Shown: piece after piece, positions 38,501 through 52,716 of the stretch
Position numbering within the stretch: position 1 is the first letter of the stretch
How the letters are laid out: every line of letters starts with the position of its first letter
Assembly: GCA_021292105.1 (NCBI GenBank)
Contig: CM037870.1
Location: 48,290,508 to 48,354,507 of the forward strand
Source of the DNA: Anadara kagoshimensis
Taxonomy: Eukaryota; Mollusca; Bivalvia; Arcoida; Arcidae
DNA length: 64,000 bases
Reading direction: 5' to 3'
The notes under the pieces: model-generated
Told to the model about the DNA's origin: nothing
Seen by the model: the letters and a program-made list of their open reading frames with translations, nothing else
The model's database searches: none
Position numbers and translations under genes: made by a program

Positions 38501-40418
38501 GTAAGTATAATTGCATATTAACTACACGAGAAAACAGGAGTAGGAGAGATTTTTATTTGCTGCCATGTGCTTTGGGTTGGGGTTACATTTGTTTTATTAA
38601 AATTATTTAAAGTAGATAGTGCTATGTCCATGATTGCATTAGCTTTTACCATGTAAATGTTTTCGCTTCTAAACCTTTATACAATTTTAACCATCACTGA
38701 ATGGTCCACCGTGTGGTACAGTGTGTCTTATTTTAACTGTTTGAAATGTTTGTAAATTTGTTCATTGTATGATAAACATAAGTTTAGTCTAATTTTTAAG
38801 TGGGTGTATCTAAGACCCGCTAAATTGTTTAAGTAAATTTAGACCCCTCTAATACATGTATAACTTTAACCATAACACCAAACATATACTCCGGTGTCGG
38901 TTCAAAATCAAATATTTAAAATTAGTAGACCCAGTCCTTTGTTTGTTTGCTTCCACCATTCGTTTGAATTCTGTTGTGTTCTTGTTTGCTTTGGTTGTCG
39001 CCAAGTATATGTTTTTCATTTACATCTACGGCGACATGAAGGGATCGAAAAAAATTCGGTCGATTAGTTTATCCTTCACACGAATTTTTTTATTTGGCCC
39101 TTCCACGGCGCCGTAGTCTTTTTAATCAGACCATTTACCACTTTTAGCCACTTCGTCGACCGATACACCTTTCGCTTTGGCCATAAATCCAAGAACTGAA
39201 AAGATGACAAATCCGGCGTAGAAACTTGTCATGCAGTTTATGATCGGAATTAAAAATGCATCCCTGAAACAAATGAAAAAGAACGTGTTAATCAAAAACA
39301 TAAATACCAACCCATGTCCAAACAACAAAACAAAATAGAACCTTTGAAAAGTGGCAAAATTAAAACACGTCAACATCAACCAGAAAAGTGAGACCGAGTG
39401 ATGCGGAAGAGTACCTCCTGCTAAGCTACACCTGCCACGTGCGAAATTTGATATGACACCAAAATACTGATATTTGTTTTAAATCTTTAATGAAATTAAC
39501 ACCCATTAAAATGATTACGTTTCGCAGTATATTACTTTATTGTAGACTGAAATAAAAAAAACCTACATATTTTAACATCATCAACCCTATGTGATGTCCT
39601 AGATAATCGTTACTTTATTAGATTTTTTTTAAAGTTAGTAAAACAATCAAAAACAAACATAGCGGTCTGTGTCGTCCAAATCACAATCACGAAGGAAAGT
39701 AAACAAGCGGTCCATGGGCCTTAACGCTCACCTGAGGGTATACATGTACATATCTCCTGCAGAGGTTCAATGGTCAACTACATTTATGAAAGAGAATGTC
39801 CAAATTTCCAGCAGTTACGGCCAATTATGCAAGGAATTTTAACTTGTCTTAAGAATGCTACATATAAAATATCTAAAGACAAACGTAAAAAGGGACATTT
39901 CAGGATCCGTTTAAATCTGTGACCTTGACCTTTGAACCCATGACCTTTATTTATATATCAAAATGATTGTTAGGCCAATGCCTATAATACTCTCATTTTA
40001 CATGCCTGTAAAAAGTTAATAGTTTTTTAAAAATAATTTACTATTTCAGTATTCGTTTGTATGTGACCTTGTCCTTAGAACTCATGGCCTTCATTTATAT
40101 ATCAAAATGATTGATCATTGCGTCAGTACTACAATATTCTAATATACATGCCGAATCAAAGAAGCGATATGATGTTGGGCATAAAAAATTTTCAAGGACT
40201 TGATAATGGGCTTGCAATATTCCAGAGTCAACAAGTATGCATTCAGGGGCGGATCCAGGATTTTTTGAAAGGGGTGAGAATTACCAGTATATCAATGCAA
40301 GGTGCGAGCGCCGAAGGCGCGAGCTTCAAGAGACGCGGGGTCTAGCAAACGTGATCCGGAACAACACGTATACAGAAATGGGTTGTTACATTAACATATG
40401 GGGGTCACCTCAGTCAAT

Positions 40419-40459
<41 letters not shown>

Positions 40460-43338
40460 GTTTTTCAAAGGGGGTTGCAACCCCCGCAACCCCACCCTTA
40501 AATCCGCCACTGTGTATTTGTATTTGGTCCAATTTATAATGTGCAATATTTACGTTCTCATAGACACCCTTAGCAAATAAAACGGTATCTTAAATTTATT
40601 TTCTTGATGGAGAGGTCACTTATTCAACACCATAAGTATTTTATTTTCATAAATCTCCGTTTTATATCAAACGTACCTGAGAGTTAAGTTGTCAAATTTA
40701 TTATAACTTGCCATAGCTATTAATCCACCAGAACAAACACTTAATGAATAAAATATCTGCACTGCTGCATCGCTCCAGGTCTGTAAACATAAAAAACAAA
40801 CACTGAATGAATAAAATATCTGCACTGCTGCATCGCTCCAGGTCTGTAAACATAAAAAGCAAACACTGAATGAATAAAATATCTGCACTGCTGCATCGCT
40901 CCAAGTCTGTAAACATAAAAAACAAACACTGAATGAATAAAATATCTGCACTGCTGCATTGCTCCATGTCTGTAAACATAAAAAGCAAACACTGAATGAA
41001 TAAAATATCTGCACTGCTGCATCGCTCCAGGTCTGTAAACATAAAAAACAAACACTGAATGAATAAAATATCTGAACTGCTGCATTGCTCCATGTCATAA
41101 AAAATAACAACAAACATTTAATAGAACATCTGAACCGCTACATAGCTCCATGTCTGAAAACATAAAAACAGACAATAAATAAAATATCTGTATTGCTGCA
41201 TCGCTCCATGTCTAAAAAATAACACAAAAAAACATTAAATGAATAAGACATTTGAACAGCTGCATCGTATTAAAGATACGACTGATTCTTCAAGTTCTAC
41301 CTCATATTTAGTTAGACTAATTGCTCAACTATGACCTCGAAAGGCTACATTTGAAGTAGTATGTCAAACGTGATGACTTCTATTGTCAACTTTCCTACTG
41401 TATGTAGCAATATACCTAGTACTCCTGCTTATGATATATTTGTTTCAACAATATTTACAATATGGCCGTATCTCTCTTCGATGAAACATACAGAAGCAAT
41501 TATTGTATTTAAATTCCCGTTGAAAGACAATAGGGGTCATGACCCTTGATGTGTATCAACTATCCCGCAATATTACGTCACGTCCCGCATAGGGGGTCAC
41601 GTGGTAATGCGAGATCGGCTAAAAACCCTATATCACAGGAGAGGATATGGAAAAAATAGCGTCAATGTACAAAAATTTTATTAAAAGAAGAATTGTAAAT
41701 ATAAGAAATGACATTCTCATCATGGTATTTCAAGGGGTAATGAAAGATTGTGTGGCGCGCGCCAAATTCAAAATGAAGGGCTTCGCCCTTCATCGAATTT
41801 GGCACGCGCCACACTATCTTTTATTACCCCTTGAAATACCATGATCAGAATGTCATTTCTTAATTAATACGCTATAGTTGAGAACTTTATGTATACAACG
41901 ATGCAAGCTGCTCACAAATTAATTGTTGACGCATGGATATTGCAAGCCCTGACTTATCAGGGTCCTCAAAAAGTTTAATGGCCGTCCTCCAGAATTACAT
42001 GGATATTTATGACATCCCATAGTTCTATTTCCTTACGCTTAATTTTGATTACACACGTGGATGTAGCTAGCTAAACAGGCGGTGCTTACCCTTCCGGAGC
42101 GTCTGGACTCACTTCCCGGTAGAAGTCAACATGTTAAATTAATTTTTTGTCAGTTTCAAAGTTTTTGGTTTGCTTTGGTAACAAGCTCCATATTGGGAAT
42201 TTGCATTTTGATATCATAGTAAGCAGACGTTTGATAGTTTTTATTTGAACCATAAGTATCGAGTAATGAAAGCAAGACAATGCGGAGTTGATACGCCACA
42301 TCACAACCACATCTTTTATAACGTAATCAAAATATTACCCATACTTGATGCCAACTTTATTATTCAAGAAACATATCTGGAATAATTCTAATGCATACAC
42401 TTTAACTCGTGTAACGCCTCATGTTCCCTCATTCTCATTTTTTCAATGTTACAAGCTTAACAGGAGGTGCTTATCCTTCTGCAGCATCCGACCTCACTTC
42501 TCCGGAAGAAGTTAACGTGTTTCAGGTATTTTGGTAGTTTTAGAAGTGTGCAGAATCCTTCTGGATTTTGATCTGGGCATAAATTGGTATGTTTCTTTTT
42601 AATTTATATAGTATTTTGTTATTTGCCATTTGAAAAAAATTGTTCAGAAATTGTATAAATCTTCCCATTCAGCTATATGTGTTCTTGGAGCACCAGGTAC
42701 GTAATTTTTCGTGATTGATTAATTAACTTACATTTGCATCTAACAATCGGTCTAGTTTTGGTGTTAAGTAAAATGATATTCCGTCTTGGTATCCATCCAG
42801 TGTCAAACCACGGACAAGCAAAACTGTTAGCAACACATACGGAAATATAGCTGTGAAATAAACAACCTGAAAAAATATTGAATAATCATTTATCGCCTCG
42901 ACCGATATTTATATATCAGATATCAACTGAAAAGTCCATAACTGGTCATATATATGTTGTCCAACCTGCCTTAAAGGCCACCTCTGTGTAAAGACCAGCT
43001 GGTTATAGAAGTCAATAGAATTGTATCCCAATTGTTCTTTATTCATATTATTTGAACCTGTATATAAAGGCCACTCGCCATTAAAGGCCACTTTTACTGG
43101 TTCCTTTTGTGGCCTTTATAGACAGGTTCGACTGTAAAAACAAAGACGTAGAAAATGTCTTACATGGCATTTAACATAATCTATTAGTGTAGTGTAATAA
43201 CGCTTTGGTTAATTTCTTTATTTCTTATCCTATTTTGATTTTACACTTGGTCGGTGTAGTGAAAATTACAAATGATTACCCCCCCCCTCCCGAGCACAAC
43301 TGGATTTTGAATGATTTGCCAGTTTTCGAAGTTTTTAC

Positions 43339-43386
<48 letters not shown>

Positions 43387-46300
43387 GGAGATCACAGCTT
43401 ATAAAAATGAACGAACTCTAGATAATTACAGAATGGTATATAGCTAAATGTAAGGTTTTATCTAAGTAACAGTTTTTATATACAGGTTATTAAAATGAAT
43501 CAACTTGGAATACGATTCCATTAAAAAAGAAACCTTACTTGTTGCCAATATTAGAACTCACATATTAAATTAAACGATAACAATTCCATATCAAAGTTCT
43601 CTTATCAAAGTTCAGAGAACTTCAAATGACGTGTAAATGTATACTTGAAAGTAAACCCTACTCGTGAAGACTTCTATTTGTAGCCCCCACTTAAATACTT
43701 ATTTTGTCTCAAAAACCCCCAAAAATGACTCAATCAAGCTTATGCCACCTTCTGTGAAAAACGAATCATACCTTGGTTCGATAAAGATTATTTAAATACA
43801 ATACCTTTCCAAGAGTTTGGATGCCTTTACTTAACACGATGCAGGTAATGGCCCATGCAACGAACAAACACAAGGCTAATTCCCATTTCACACCACCCAT
43901 GTCATCAATACTACCCGATATATCTAAAGCCTTATAACTGAAATATAGATACACAGTCAATCAATTGATATGTTTTTATTGTAAATATTTTTATATTAAA
44001 ATATAGATAGTTGAAGTTAAATACATGTAGTTTGTATATCGTTCATATTGCGATCACCGACTTAAAGTAAAATAACAAACGTACCAACTGTGCGAATAAC
44101 AACCCCAGAGCAAAGATAAAACTTTGAAACTAGAACATTGCGTTAAACAAATATAATATTCAGAGTAATTTTGGACCTTATCAACAATATTGTAATGATG
44201 ACTATAAACTACTGTAGGTTTGAATATTCTTGCTTCAGCAATTTATTTGTGAAACAAATACATCACAAGAAAGAGAAGCACATATATTGCTGTAAATTAA
44301 AGGAAACTTGACAATAGAAAAAGAATGATTCCCAAAACGCCGAGCTATCCGCCTATAGGAATAAATACGCAAGAAACTAGGTTACACCTTTTTCGAGCCT
44401 CTATAGGCGTCATTACTTGAGGCCAAATATAAATAAATCTATGTGTAAATATATACGTTGCATATGAATAACATTTTTCCTTCCCTTTTAATAATGACGT
44501 GCCTTATTTGGCAAAATGTCTATTCTTGCCAAGTTTCGTAAGGGAACTTTTTCTTTGAAAATAAAGCAAATGGCATTTGATTTGCCACAACTCAAAATGA
44601 GTAGGTCTATACATTCAGGCTTCAAGTCTATTGGAGGAACAACAGGCTCATGATCTTCAGTCTTGCTTAGCTAGTGACATTTATCACATATGATACCCAC
44701 CCCGACTTTTCATTTATAGCATTTTGTCGTGCGAAGATTGCACTTTGAACAGTTTAATGTTTTGGCATTTTATTTACTAGTGCATGTTCATCGTTTAGGA
44801 AACATACGGGAAATGACACGTGGCCTGAAACTGGACTGTAATATCGTTGTATGTTATATTTTATATTTGTATTAAGCAAATGTATGTGCATGTCTTTATT
44901 TCTTTTTTGTTATTTGTTGCAGAAATAAATATTTCAATTCTAACACAAAGTAAGATAAAAGAAAGAAATAAAGCCGTAAAATATACATTTTATTAAAAAT
45001 GAATTAAGATAAAAATAAATATCATTTTGGGTATACGAACCTACAACATAAGACATAATAGCCCCTACATATATCCACTACACCACGCAGGCAATTGTTG
45101 ACAATGAGAGTTTATTAATATCAAGTACGAGTATAGTACAGTATAGTAAGAGGTTATATTGGGGGAACTCTTTAAACACCGATTTTTGCAAAATTCACTG
45201 TCAGCGCATATCTCTCCATTAACCATACTTTGCATACCTAACAATAAAATAAGGTAGTTTTTGTATTCAAAATATCTTTAATGGAGAGGCATGCGCTCTA
45301 TATGTATTTATTAAAAAACGTGTTGATTTTCACTGACTTACTCCATGTTTGTATAGAGTTATACGGAGACAAAGCTAAAAGATTTCATGTGTTAAACATA
45401 TAATGCAATATTTTACTGAGATTTTTACCAAAAAAACTTTTACAAAATGATAGTAGCTTTAGGTTTTTTCACTATAAACATGTTTATAACATACTTTTAA
45501 ATTTTGAATCCTATAGGCGGATAGCTCGGCGTTTTGAGAATCATCCTTTGTCATTACGTTTGTCATGCATCTTCAAATGCCGCTTTCGTGGATGTCGTAA
45601 TTGGTCTAAATATGTAGCATAATTTGAAGAATCATGGTCATTGGTCACATTGACACACTGGTATCCAGTGATGTGGTTGAAAAACTGCTGTGTGACCCTA
45701 ATACATCGCTTCATTTATTACCGACTATCGTTATCAGTAAAAAAAGACATTATAGATATCATTTTAAATAACACTATTTTACTTAACTGACAGAATAACT
45801 GTAGTTATAAAAATGTAGACACGTCCACTTAACAAAATGGATATTCAAACTGGTCTGGACATGCAATGAAATATTACCAAATGATAGTCGTAGGCGTTTT
45901 ATGTATTTTGCAGTAAAAATGAATAAAAGCATTTAGATAAGTTTCTGTGATTTGTTTTAACTTACTTCCAATATTCTTCACTTGCAGTCATGGTCTGATT
46001 TGTTGTTTGTGAAACATTAACTGAAAATATAATTACGGCGCTGTACATTTACTTGATCCTATTAGCTAATGTTAATTTCAAATTAAAACTTGCTATTTGA
46101 AAACATTTACTTGGCATCAACGACATCAACTAAGGTAACCAAGAGCACAAGAAGAAACAAGCCAACAAGACTAAAAATACACACATATATTTTTTGCTTT
46201 TGTTCTGGAATTTCTTATTGTTAATGTTCAGGTAGTTCAGCATTTTGTAGATATAAATCCTGTTTAAACGTGCCTTATGATTCTTCAAGTTCCATGTTAT

Positions 46301-49300
46301 CCGCTTGTGCGTCGTTATCTTTGATTTTGCTTATAATACTACAATACTTAGCAACACTAAAGTTGTGTCCATTTTCTTATTTTCAATGATATAACCGACT
46401 AGATACAAGTTACAGGCATGACATGTTTTCATATTGAATAGGTTGTATGAATTTCCATGAAACATATTTTAGAAGGTTTATTTCTATATTTACCGCACTC
46501 CTGTCTTGTTCCATTCCAGGGATCTAACAAAGAATCGTTTTGGTTACCATCACGACAATGACACGTGTTCCAATCATTTCCACATCCAATCCATGGTAGT
46601 TGGCTTGTCATTGACACCCCCAGATAATACAGACACCATGCAATGATGACACAGTAATAAATAGCTATCAATGCTGATACTATAACCATGGCAAACCCAA
46701 GACCTAATGAAAGAAATAATGGAAATAAAAACATAAAATGTTTTTCAACTTTAGTTAGACGAAGCTGATAAGCACATGCACATGACAAAACCCAAGCAAA
46801 GCAAAGAAAAGCTAAAGTAGACCAAATTCAGTGAATTACGAATTAAGGATCCAATGGCGGTAGGTACTTTTTTCTGATTTAAATTGTTCTAAGGGCAATA
46901 ACTTCCAGGAAAATGAGCAAACCAATTTTGGTTAATGAAAAACACATCATTTGTATTGCACAGAGTTTCGTATAAGAGTGTTTTATAGTTTTGGAGAATT
47001 ATTCCAGACGAGAAGGGACAGAAAACGACTTATTAGAAAACAAGACACGACAAATACAAAAATAGACCATAAGTAATAAAACTCCCAACTTTTGAAGCGG
47101 ACCAAGACCCAGTGCTAAAGGGGCCATGTACCATTTGAATAGGCATGTAGTAAAGAATTAAAACATGATGTAAATGTGTTTGATGATAATCAGCATAGTC
47201 AAAGAACAAAGGAAATTTAGATAATTGGATTGTAATATTTAACTATCGTAGTCACCGAAATACCAAAAAAGGTAAGTTGTATAGATAATTGATTGTACAA
47301 CAATTTCCATTTAAAATGTATTGAATAAATTAAATATTGTAGATGACTAAATGTCACTCACAGAGTCACACCAAGAAAACTTTAGTACAAATCGCGTAAA
47401 AACTCAATTTTAACGTACATCGTACAACCATTAAGGCTTTTGTTCCGGTTTAACCAGAACACATTCATTACAACCACTCTATTAACATACAAACTTAAAT
47501 ATTTTTATCCCCCCTTTTCGAAGATAGAAAATATTAAATTCGAATTTTCGTGATCTCGTCCGTCCAGTCACTTTTTGTCCGGAGTATTTCTCCAAAACAA
47601 TGAAAACACTATTTTACGAAACTTCGGTCAAAGCATGTATCAACACTGATAGAAGATGCACATATCCTGAGAGTAATGACCATTTGAATAGAACTAAATA
47701 TCACAAAAAGTACCTACAAAGGCGGTATCCTAATTTGTTTGTTTTTAACATAACCAAGGCGTATATATTATCAAAAACGTTTAACGATTGCCGATAATTA
47801 ATTTTTAAATATATGTTTACTACGTTAAACATTTTATTTCATTTATTCATGTATTCTAAAAGAACAGTCAATCTCTGTAAAATACAGTAGGTCAGGAAAA
47901 TTTCGCGTGTGTTTAATTTTCGCTCAAACTCGCGAAAGTAAAAAGACGCGAAAAATATAGCATCTGCGTATGTTCAATTGCATTTGCACTGACCATCAAA
48001 AACCACCAATCGACGACGCGAAATTAAAAATACGCGAATAACGAAATGGCGATTTTTGCGAAAATTAAGTGACGCACAAAAAATCACCTGATTTACAGTT
48101 CGTTTATGATCAATTAAAATCTTTACTTACCTTTGAAAGAAGGGTTGACTCGCCATATTTTGATAGGACCTAGACCGGCGTATTGTCCAAATGACAATTC
48201 CAGGTAAAATAAAGGTATTCCAACAAATATCAGGCAGGTAAAATACGGAATCAAAAACGCACCTGTAAAAAACATTTACATTGTCGATATAGTAAAAAAT
48301 GTGATGTAAATATTGCCCTATCATTTGAGGTACAATACGTTATTTTACCTAAGCATTTTGCGTGTGTGTGTTTTAAGATTTGTTAGGACGTGTGACGTTT
48401 TATTTAAAGGAGAGTAAAACTCTCATCTTGATCACAAATTTTGAATTCTAATTATTCAAGCTAGACAAATTTAAAATTATTTAGGATGAGGAAAACTAAA
48501 CATTCGCGAAAGCTGGACTCTTGGAATCATGGATAGTTTCAGGTCTAAATAAGCTAGCTTACACTTTGTTTTACAAAATAATAACTCAATTTTGATACAA
48601 AGATATTGTATTGCTTTTTGATTGTTAGAACATCGTCATCAGAGCATTTCAAAAAACAGTACCAGTGCATACACATGCGGTGCAACCATCCTCATTATAA
48701 TTTTATTTTGGTATCATTTAAGTTTTGATAATTTCAATTTTCAGACACTGATCTGGTAATACCTCCACCGTTTCTGTAACACAGATACGGGAATCTCCAG
48801 ACATTTCCCAAACCGACTGCAAAACCAATACAAGTCAAGATAAATTCCAGTTGATTCGACCAGGCACCCCTGTTCTTGTCAGTCTAAAACATAAAATTGA
48901 CCAATTAAAAATACTCTTGAATAACAGTTTGTCGAATTATTACATTCAACTTCATTAACAGACATTCAACTTCATTAACAGTTGGCACGTTTTTAGCAAG
49001 CAAGTCACACTTTTCACACACACACACACACACACACAACACACCGAGTTTCCAAATCGGGAGTTTCATAACCAACAATGATCTCAATATGTGATCATAT
49101 GTGTTAACATATTTTATTTTATTTTTATATAGCCTTCTTTGTTTTTGGTTGAATTGACTATTGAAACATATATATTTATAATTTTTTAACATAAATATGT
49201 ATACTCTCAACTCGGTTTAGGTAATTCGCCATTCCATACTTTGGTATTTATTCAATTGCAGTTATTTGTAAAAACTGATATTTTGTTATGAAAGAATGTA

Positions 49301-50025
49301 AGATCAATCCATAAATTAATGTGAAACTAAAATGGTGCCAAGTGGTCCTAGACATCGATTTTCGGATCACACTACACCTCTCAGCTTAGAATCCAATCCC
49401 GTTCGGACAGGTCCTAGTATGAGAAAGTGTGTAGGTTTTTTTGACAAAGGTCGGTTCATTTGATTGGGTAATATGGTTTCTCAAAATGTCCACCTCGACA
49501 TAGATGAAAAGATCTTCGGCGTAAAACATAATTCCATTCCACTCTCAATATAAGTTTAATAAGCCTATAATATAACGCACGGTAAACATTGTGACCACCG
49601 GCGCTGGACATTTGAGCGAAATTATAGGACAAAAAAAGGAAAATTAACGGACCTTTGAGCGACGAAGTAATGGACATTTGAGCGACAGAATTTTAACCCA
49701 TTTGAGCTAAATTCCAAATATATGGTAGACATTTGAGCGACATTTTTTTTGTCCCCTGCTCATCATTGGGGATGTGGATGTAGGATTTTGAGCAGGGATA
49801 AAGTTTTTGAAAAGCACCACATTAAATTTTATAAAACCCATAAATCCATTAACAGTCATCTACTACATTTCATATCACTGTTAAAACTTGGTACAATTTA
49901 CAGGATAAAGCTTAAAGTAAAATAACATATCTTTTCTAGCCGGCTATTTAGATTCCAGGGTACATAAATCTCTTACCGTAGACTTCACTATTTGCATATT
50001 TCAGATAAAATTCTTGCAAATATTC

Positions 50026-50076
<51 letters not shown>

Positions 50077-52668
50077 TGGAACAGAAAGTAGATTTAAACT
50101 GTCTCTCAAATGTCCATCGTATGATAAGTTAATGTTTAAAAATCTGTCGCTCAAATGTCCACTATGAGGTTTTTTTTAATTTTCGCTCAAATGTCCTGCG
50201 CTCGTGTCTACATACTGATCACCGTTATCCAGGGGTGTAGTTAAATATTTTGATCAGTCATATACATCAAGAGGTACTTAAAGCCATAACTGAAGTGTTA
50301 TTTCTTTTCATCCTCGACCAAGATTTGGATATACGTCTTGATAATTTTTATGATATACTATTTTAGTAATGTTAGCAAAATGTGGGTTTTATTGACGTCA
50401 TCACTTTCTGGTCAATGTAATTATAACTGTTCACAGAAAGCAATCTGGTCTTTGTTTCAAATCAAAAACAAACATACTAATCCATGTCCGAATCACAATC
50501 GAGAAGCAAAGTAAAAACTTTGGAACTGAATGTCCCGTGAGTCACGTGAACTTCCACCAGGAAGTGAGGCCGGATGCTCCGGAAGGGTAAGCACCTCCTG
50601 TTAAGCTAGCTACACCCTTCACGTGTGTAATCAAAATTGTGTGAAAGGAACATGTAACTCTGGGACGTCAAATATATCTAGAAAATCATTTCTTAATTAA
50701 GATTTTCCTTAACTAAAACTGTAAAATTTGAAATCTTAATCATTCTGTTGATATTCAGGGATTGAAGGCGTCATTTAAATGATCACTTCAGGTTGATAAC
50801 ATTAAGATATTCGTGCATTTTAGGTTTCAGCTTATTATTTACTTGTTCTAATTTTGACTAATTTTTATTCAGATTACCATAAAATATTGCAAATAAAAAT
50901 CCGGGTTTAATTTAAGGGAAATCTAAGTTTAGGACTGATTATAAAGGGTAGCATATAATTAGTTGCAATTATAATAATGAGAATTAGTTACAATGGCCGT
51001 TTATTTCATAATCAGTTATCTCAGTATGTGTTTGATCGCTATTGTCTTGTTTGCTTTTTTATAAACATTGTTGTTACATCGGCTATTGTCAAGAACATGC
51101 TTTTAAGTTACTCCTTATATCTTCTATTTGTTTACAATCAATTATTTCTGAAAAATATTTTTTGTTAAAAAAAAAAACAAAGGAAGGCATATATTCTACG
51201 TTAAGGTCAAGTGGTACAAATGGGCACTATCCTACATGTTTCTGATTTTTTCATACTGGTAAATCTTTTTGAGGCGCATATGAAAATATAGGGGCCCCTT
51301 TTTACAGTTTTCGCTATAAAGCTTAAAAAGTTAACAAATCGTAAAATTTTAACATAGGCTTAATAGGAAATCGCAATTTAATTTTCAGGCTCTGGATTTG
51401 GAAAAGTGTAGAAAAATAACAATTTGTCCTACAAGTTTTTGAAAATTTTACACAATGTAGTTAAAAATTTAATATTCTGAAAATGTAAAGAAAAACATAT
51501 GTAACCTTGCTAGATTATTAGGTATAAAACTTCAAAGACGTAATCTGATGCGAAAATATGACCAAAATTAGCATGATTTTGAGGTTCGGAACACTTGCAA
51601 ACTTTAACGTCATCGTGTCGTAAACTCGGAGTGTTTTGTTTGTGCTTCTCGCTGTTATAGTACATATACTATTTTCATGATTTTTGTACAAATAACTTTA
51701 TAATTAGATTATTTTGTATCCATAACCACTTAAATTATTGAAATAATGATATTAAGAAACATTATTACAGTCTAACCTGCTTTAAAGGCCACCTCTTTAC
51801 AAGGGCCACCTGCTTATAAAGGCCAGAACTTTATCTCAATTGTTCTTTTTTCATATTATTTGAAATTGAATATAAAGGCCACTTTTACTGGTTCCTTTTG
51901 GGAACTGGAGTATACAAATTTTGATTGGAAAAAAAATTAAATCAATGTTGATCAATACATTTTACTTGGCCAGAGAAGGCGACAGACTGAAAACCACATA
52001 GGTAGTAAAAATACGTCACTCAGAAATTATGAGCGTCATTAAATCAGTATTTTCATGACGTCATTGTAAATATATTTTAAGAGTCATGTCATATGTATGA
52101 CAAAATATTGAAAATGCTAAATTTTCAAAATCTGAAAGAATTTTGTAAATCGAAACAATATTAAAAAGATATCAGCAATTCAGTTTTGTGAAAAACGCCT
52201 TTTTTCAATTGAATGTATCAAATGCAATTCTTTAGTGAATCATTGGTATCTGCTGCATTTATCCTGTAGCGTATTTATGATACTTTTTTGTATATTCTTA
52301 TTTGTCTTTCAATTGATACATATTATGTATTTCATTCCCTGTAAGTTATTTATAAACATATTACAGTTATTTAATTTAAGTTAGGACTTACATATCACCA
52401 GAGCGGATAGAATTTTACCCATCAGCGTCCATTTGTACCACTTGGCTTTAAACACCATTGATCACGAAAGCAATTCAATTTCATATTAACACTAACATAC
52501 AATTTTGTGCTCCATTTTTATTCACTCTCATAAGATTTATCCCAGAAGAAAATAAGGCATGGAAAAAGTTGAATTGAAGAACTGTGATTTGTTGAAGGAA
52601 AATAGCCCAATATTGGATGGAAAATGGAAATGTTTACAAAAAATGTTTATACATGACTCTAGCGAAGA

Positions 52669-52716
<48 letters not shown>

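Larger units (their letters stand above)
43938..45965 (-). other. SLC6 A intron 5
   Basis: Most of it is the 1.2 kb terminal-inverted-repeat element at 44325-45544. Nothing else was recognised. Confidence 0.7.

Noticed and set aside
40667..41117. Three overlapping long minus-strand ORFs (114-148 codons)
   Set aside because: They are the three reading frames of the 63 bp array (multiple of 3, no stops). Only the exon 8 frame continues into real coding sequence.
48127..48324. Minus-strand 65-codon ORF over SLC6 A exon 3
   Set aside because: Wrong frame; the true exon frame reads [12 protein letters not shown].
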